Below are positions 30,950 to 34,999 of a DNA stretch of 34,999 bases, piece by piece; positions within the stretch are counted from its first letter, which is position 1, and each line of letters starts with the position of its first letter. Both the position numbers and the translations under genes were made by a program. This DNA comes from Candidatus Falkowiibacteriota bacterium (GTDB taxonomy: Bacteria; Patescibacteriota; Patescibacteriia; Patescibacteriales; UBA12465): NCBI GenBank assembly GCA_009995495.1, contig JAACPL010000016.1, positions 1-34,999 on the forward strand. The letters run 5' to 3'. The notes under the pieces were generated by a model, which saw nothing but the letters and a program-made list of their open reading frames with translations, was not told the DNA's origin and ran no database searches.

Positions 30950-31519
30950 ATGAATATCATCATTTTCGGTCCTCCAGGGGCTGGCAAAGGAACCCAGGCA
31001 GAGTTAATTGCACAGACAAATAATTTAACACATCTTTCAAGCGGAGAATTATCTAGACAGATGATGACTAATAAAACTCATGGGGCTAAGATAAAAAGCT
31101 GCATGGAGGCGGGGACCTTAATCCCAAATGAAATCATCATTAATATTGTCGAAAAATATATTGAAAAACATAAAACTGAAGAGGGTTTTATTTTTGACGG
31201 CTATCCAAGAAATATTACTCAAGCCAAAGCTTTAGATAAAATAGCGAAAAAACACAAAACAAAAATAGACTTAGTTATTAATCTTAATTTGAGCGAAGAG
31301 CAAGCTTTAAAGAGAATTATACTGCGAGGAAAAACTTCTGGTAGAAGTGATGACAACATTAAAACCACTAAAAATCGTCTTGAAGTTTATAGACAAAGAA
31401 CTGAGCCCATTCTTAATTATTACAAAAAACAAAATAAATTAACAATTATTAATGGTCATCAAAGCATCAAAAAAATTGCTAAGGAAATAAAACAAATATT
31501 GAAGCTTATTAAAAAATAA
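30950..31519 (+). CDS. adk: adenylate kinase (short form)
   Basis: 189 residues. It converts AMP and ATP to two ADP. P-loop GPPGAGKGTQ (7-16), the AMP-binding HLSSGELSRQMM and FDGYPRNITQAKAL, and the LID region LRGKTSGRSDDNIKTTKNRLEVYRQRTEPI. The LID is the short type without the zinc-binding insert, which explains the length below 215. It is monocistronic here, convergent with recA across a bidirectional terminator. Confidence 0.95.
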   Translation: MNIIIFGPPGAGKGTQAELIAQTNNLTHLSSGELSRQMMTNKTHGAKIKSCMEAGTLIPNEIIINIVEKYIEKHKTEEGFIFDGYPRNITQAKALDKIAKKHKTKIDLVINLNLSEEQALKRIILRGKTSGRSDDNIKTTKNRLEVYRQRTEPILNYYKKQNKLTIINGHQSIKKIAKEIKQILKLIKK

Positions 31520-31533
31520 ATTTTAGTATACAA

Positions 31534-31566
31534 AAAACAAGCCCCTAAATTTAAGAGGCTTGTTTT
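31534..31566. terminator. bidirectional terminator between adk and recA
   Basis: AAAACAAGCC (31534-31543) pairs with GGCTTGTTTT (31557-31566) around a 13-base loop, with A and T runs on both sides. Confidence 0.85.
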
Positions 31567-31612
31567 CATTTCTCTAATTTTACGCTTAAACTCTTAGATA
31601 AAGAGACTAAAT

Positions 31613-32725
31613 CTATTTAATTGCTTTGATTTTTTCTTTAGAATCTTTTTCCCCTGATTCTTTCTCTTCAGGTAGACCTAAATCCTTTCGTTCATTTTTT
31701 TTAATCTCATCTAAAATAGCTTTTCTTATTTCGGCCCCTAATTTTTTATCATCCTTAATAGTTTTTTTAGCGCTTTCTCGACCTAAACCTAGTTTAAGAT
31801 CTTTAAATGAATAGGAGTTTCCACTTTTTTTAACAACGCCAAGTTCCGAACCTAAATCAACTAAGTCGCCAGCGATAGAGATGCCCTCGTTATACATAAT
31901 ATCAAACTCACAAGTTCGAAAAGGAGCGGCAACTTTATTTTTAACAATCTTTACCTTAACCCGATTACCAATTATTTTTTCTCCTTGTTTAATTTGAGCG
32001 GCGCGCCTAACTTCTATTCTAACTGAACAATAAAATTTTAAAGCATTACCGCCGGTAGTTGTTTCTGGATTACCAAAAAAGACACCAATTTTATTTCTAA
32101 TTTGGTTAATAAAGATAACGACAGTTTTTGACTTAGCAATAATTGCCGTTAACTTTCTTAAAGCTTGACTCATTAAACGAGCTTGAAGCCCCATGTGTTG
32201 ATCACCCATATCACCTTCTATTTCTTTCTGCGGCACTAGGGCGGCAACGCTATCAACAACAATAACATCAACTGCATTAGAACGAACTAAAGTTTCAACA
32301 ATTTCTAAGGCTTGCTCACCGCTATCTGGCTGAGAAAGTAACATCTCTTTAATGTTAACTCCGATTTTAATGGCATAGTCAGGGTCAAGGGCGTGTTCAG
32401 CGTCAACGAAGGCGGCAATACCACCTAATTTCTGCACCTCAGCGACAATATGTTGCGCGAGAGTTGTTTTACCAGAAGACTCTGGGCCATAAATTTCAAT
32501 AACTCTTCCTCTTGGCACCCCGCCAACACCAGTTGCTAAATCTAAAGATAAGCAGCCAGTAGAAATAGCGTCAACATTAGTTCTTGGAATTTCTCCGAAT
32601 CTCATAATCGCACCTTCCCCAAACTTTGATCTAATTTGTTCAATTGCATTTAAAGCGGCTTCATTTCGACCATTTTGTTCTGATGATTTAGAAGCCATCT
32701 GCTTCTTAATTTTTTCTTTAGCCAT
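31613..32725 (-). CDS. recA: recombinase RecA
   Basis: 370 residues. It forms filaments on single-stranded DNA for homologous recombination and SOS induction. Conserved: AIMRFGE, Walker [45 protein letters not shown], the DNA-binding loop region [15 protein letters not shown], and [27 protein letters not shown]. The tail after about 335 is a Lys/Glu-rich stretch. It lies 37 bases after a small membrane-anchored gene on the same strand. No LexA-type box was recognised upstream. Confidence 0.98.
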   Translation of the reverse strand: MAKEKIKKQMASKSSEQNGRNEAALNAIEQIRSKFGEGAIMRFGEIPRTNVDAISTGCLSLDLATGVGGVPRGRVIEIYGPESSGKTTLAQHIVAEVQKLGGIAAFVDAEHALDPDYAIKIGVNIKEMLLSQPDSGEQALEIVETLVRSNAVDVIVVDSVAALVPQKEIEGDMGDQHMGLQARLMSQALRKLTAIIAKSKTVVIFINQIRNKIGVFFGNPETTTGGNALKFYCSVRIEVRRAAQIKQGEKIIGNRVKVKIVKNKVAAPFRTCEFDIMYNEGISIAGDLVDLGSELGVVKKSGNSYSFKDLKLGLGRESAKKTIKDDKKLGAEIRKAILDEIKKNERKDLGLPEEKESGEKDSKEKIKAIK

Positions 32726-32762
32726 AAATTTATAATTAATTTTTTATTATATATTAAATTAT

Positions 32763-33146
32763 TTATTCTTTAGCTTCAGGAGATTCCTCGTTTATCTTAA
32801 CAAACTTGTCCTGAAAAAAACTTAAAAAATTGCTAAATTTATTTTCAAGTTTTATCATTTCTAATTTTTCCTGAAATTCATCCTTAGCCTCATTAAAACT
32901 AATTTCATTAAATTTACTATTATCTTTTAGAAAAGAAAGCTCTCCATCCAAACTTAACTTAGAGAAACTTTCAGCTCCAAGTAAAAGAAAGGTGATAGTA
33001 TTACGTCCCTCCTGCCAAAGATAATTTTCTTTTAACTTTGTTTTACTATTTTTATCATTACTAAAATTAACGGAAGCAACTACCGCTAAAATCATAAAAA
33101 CAATAACCAGTAAAATGGTTTTAATTGACTTAAAAATTTTAAACAT
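32763..33146 (-). CDS. membrane-anchored hypothetical protein upstream of recA
   Basis: 127 residues. One N-terminal helix (about 9-28, IKTILLVIVFMILAVVASVN) with a basic start, so the rest should lie outside the membrane. The remainder is Glu/Lys/Phe-rich and helical, with no motif I recognise. It ends 37 bases before recA and may share its transcript; nothing in the sequence links it to recombination. Confidence 0.65.
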   Translation of the reverse strand: MFKIFKSIKTILLVIVFMILAVVASVNFSNDKNSKTKLKENYLWQEGRNTITFLLLGAESFSKLSLDGELSFLKDNSKFNEISFNEAKDEFQEKLEMIKLENKFSNFLSFFQDKFVKINEESPEAKE

Positions 33147-33181
33147 ATTACTAGCTTATTTTACCTTATTTTTAATAAAAT

Positions 33182-33227
33182 AAAAACCCCCAAATTCTTA
33201 AAATTTTACATTCAAAGAATTCGGGGG
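33182..33227 (-). terminator. intrinsic terminator after the 337-residue gene
   Basis: Arms CCCCC...AAATTCTT (33187-33199) and AAGAATTCGGGGG (33215-33227), 13 bp with one G-U pair on the minus strand, followed there by TTTTT (33182-33186) and TATTTTA. Confidence 0.9.
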
Positions 33228-33260
33228 AATTGTCAATTTTTAATAATTAATACTGTTTAA

Positions 33261-34274
33261 TTATTCTTTTAAGCGCGGGGAAACTACCAGAAGATGATTT
33301 TTGGCATCCCAGAAAAGAGCATAGTCAAGTCGATAATCTGTAAAGCCAAAACCTTTTTCATGTACGCATAATTTAAGAACTTCAAGATTTTCCTCAGGAT
33401 TTTTTCCATCGACCGTCTTCTGCTCATTTATTGGTACAAGAAAGAAGATATTATGCCTATCTGCCCTAAGCCAATCCGGTAAAATCATACAAAACTCAAC
33501 GACCTGGTCTTGAGTCATTTTTTTATCATTCCAAGTTCCGGGAAGTGATTGAAAAATATCAAAAAAACAGCTATCAACCATAAGTTCGTCCACTCTGACT
33601 GGGGTTATTGGTGTAATAACGCCAGGTTTATCTACTGCCAAATTTTTAAACTCAGGGTCAATATGCGTTTTAATTATTCGATCGCCACTTAAAGCTTTAA
33701 GACATAGACCCTCACTTTCCGGAAGAAGACGTAAAATATAATTTTTTTTCACATCCTTCTGAAATTCGGGGATATAATTTTTATTCAGTTGCTCAATAAC
33801 CGTCTGACGCAACTGATCGTTAAAATCTCTATAACTAGCTGCCGCCGATTTAACGATCATTATATCGTGTTTGGAAACGACTTTAATAGCGCTAATGCCT
33901 GGCATAATATCATAAAACTCTCTTAGCTGCTCCTCGCTAAACAAATGCGGATAACTCGTGGTCACCAACATTTTATCCTTATTTTTAGAATAGATTTCAC
34001 GTAAACGTAACCTGTTATAAGCCAGGCTATAAAACAGGTTTCTATCAAACCTATCTTGCTCATAGCCTTGTTCTTCTGGTAATTTCGGCTTTTGTTTTTC
34101 TTTACCCAAGAGAAAAAAAGCGAAAATCCTTCCCAAAAAAGAACTTGGCTTTTTGGTAGAATAAAAAACAACAAAGACAAGAACCAGAACGCCTCCCAGC
34201 ATGGTAATAATAAAATTCCCCACAGAAGACATAAATACTGTTTGACTTAAAATAACTAATACTAAATTATTCAT
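33261..34274 (-). CDS. membrane-anchored hypothetical protein
   Basis: 337 residues. One membrane segment near the N-terminus (about 19-42, NFIITMLGGVLVLVFVVFYS), preceded by a short outside-facing stretch and followed by Lys-rich residues, so most of the protein is cytoplasmic. About 75-337 is a soluble alpha/beta region with many charged residues (YDIMPGISAIKVVSKHDIMIVK, ILRLLPESEGLCLKAL, FWDAKNHLLVVSPRL). I do not recognise it. It lies after the rRNA operon on the same strand but behind its terminator, and ends at its own terminator. Confidence 0.7.
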   Translation of the reverse strand: MNNLVLVILSQTVFMSSVGNFIITMLGGVLVLVFVVFYSTKKPSSFLGRIFAFFLLGKEKQKPKLPEEQGYEQDRFDRNLFYSLAYNRLRLREIYSKNKDKMLVTTSYPHLFSEEQLREFYDIMPGISAIKVVSKHDIMIVKSAAASYRDFNDQLRQTVIEQLNKNYIPEFQKDVKKNYILRLLPESEGLCLKALSGDRIIKTHIDPEFKNLAVDKPGVITPITPVRVDELMVDSCFFDIFQSLPGTWNDKKMTQDQVVEFCMILPDWLRADRHNIFFLVPINEQKTVDGKNPEENLEVLKLCVHEKGFGFTDYRLDYALFWDAKNHLLVVSPRLKE

Positions 34275-34395
34275 TTGTTAAAGTATTTGACTTGCACTCG
34301 CCGCAAGCAGACGAATATTTATGGTCAATACCATTAAAGACGTTTTCTCGCCTCATAGTTCCAACCAAAGGAACTTATCTTTTTATCATAAATCT

Positions 34396-34429
34396 TATAA
34401 AAAAACAAGGGGTTTAAATCCTTGTTTTC
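34396..34429 (-). terminator. intrinsic terminator of the rRNA operon
   Basis: On the minus strand AAAACAAGG (34421-34429 region) pairs with CCTTGTTTT (34403-34411 region), then a T run. It lies about 40 bases after 5S and before the 337-residue gene. Confidence 0.8.
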
Positions 34430-34465
34430 TTAAATATCTTAATTTGCCAACAAAAAGACACCATA

Positions 34466-34583
34466 GTTCTGGCGGCGACCTACTTTCCCAGGGCTCAGGC
34501 CCAAGTATCATCGGCGCTGGAAGGCTTGACTTCTGAGTTCGAGATGGGATCAGGTATGACCCTTCCGCTCAAACCACCAGAAC
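34466..34583 (-). rRNA. rrf: 5S ribosomal RNA
   Basis: 118 nt. The ends GTTCTGGTGG and CCGCCAGAAC pair as helix I, and CCCATCTCGAACTCAGAAG and GTAGGTCGCCGCC are typical. GACACCAT/ATGGTGTC flanks the gene on both sides (34458-34465, 34585-34592) and extends the stem, as in rRNA processing stalks. Confidence 0.95.
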
Positions 34584-34747
34584 AATGGTGTCTTTTTTAT
34601 ATTATCGCTAAATCTAGCTAAGTAGGATATGTTAAGGCACGAAAAACGCGGAATAACAAATTGTACCTAGCAAAATAAAGCTAATAAAATTACAATTAAA
34701 AATTTAATGCTAAAGTTTGTCAATAATTAAAAATTAAAAACAAAAGC
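34584..34747 (-). other. 23S-5S spacer
   Basis: About 165 AT-rich bases between the rRNAs. It holds the outer half of the 5S processing stem (34585-34592); I see no tRNA gene in it. Confidence 0.7.

Positions 34748-34999
<252 letters not shown>

Noticed and set aside
34321-34536. 71-codon plus-strand ORF
   Set aside because: Runs through the rRNA terminator into the complement of 5S rRNA.

Overview
The window looks like a Patescibacteria (Candidate Phyla Radiation) genome, probably of the Parcubacteria side. The evidence is indirect: it is strongly AT-rich, uses the standard code, has short intergenic gaps, carries small hypothetical proteins anchored by one membrane helix, encodes a TrmB-type regulator and a LabA/NYN protein among core genes, and has a group I intron inside a tRNA. 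No 16S rRNA gene is present, so the lineage is an inference.

Layout. 1-2520 (minus): a GC-rich gene for a DHH-like protein, preceded by about 1.4 kb without a convincing gene but full of hairpins, driven by a near-perfect sigma70 promoter at 2491-2519. This looks like a large unidentified structured RNA or a giant leader. 2600-9600: an accessory block with a TrmB-like regulator, an 858-residue protein holding a cyclodipeptide-synthase-like domain, an unknown 300-residue protein, and a secreted papain-like pseudo-protease with a Bacteroidota-type T9SS sorting domain. 9700-15900: a candidate small RNA, then polA-murD-murI-holA. 15900-16650: tRNA-Ile, -fMet, -Phe (interrupted by a group I intron) and -Pro. 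17400-22260: rpsT, rpsO, an NYN-domain gene, pnp, rpsP, khpA. 22260-24650: a frameshifted small gene, then an NrnA-like DHH phosphoesterase and trmD. 24645-29200: infB-rbfA (minus), a tiny basic ORF, rny and HU. 29230-30830: tRNA-Arg, -Met, -Lys and a gene joining sigma region 4 to an RNA polymerase alpha C-terminal domain. 30950-34274: adk (plus), then recA and two membrane-anchored unknowns (minus). 34403-34999: end of an rRNA operon (minus) with its terminator, 5S and the 3' end of 23S.

How it works together. Most of the window is housekeeping: replication and repair (polA, holA, recA, HU), translation and ribosome assembly (rpsT, rpsO, rpsP, infB, rbfA, trmD, tRNAs, rRNA), RNA decay (pnp, rny, NrnA, NYN, KhpA) and cell-wall precursors (murD, murI). 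Several promoters match the sigma70 consensus with 16-17 base spacers. Two of them (polA, trmD) would start transcription at or next to the start codon, giving leaderless mRNAs. The least explained items are the structured RNA and its GC-rich DHH gene, the CDPS-like protein, the sigma4-alphaCTD fusion and the T9SS-tagged protein. No CRISPR array, transposase or prophage was recognised.
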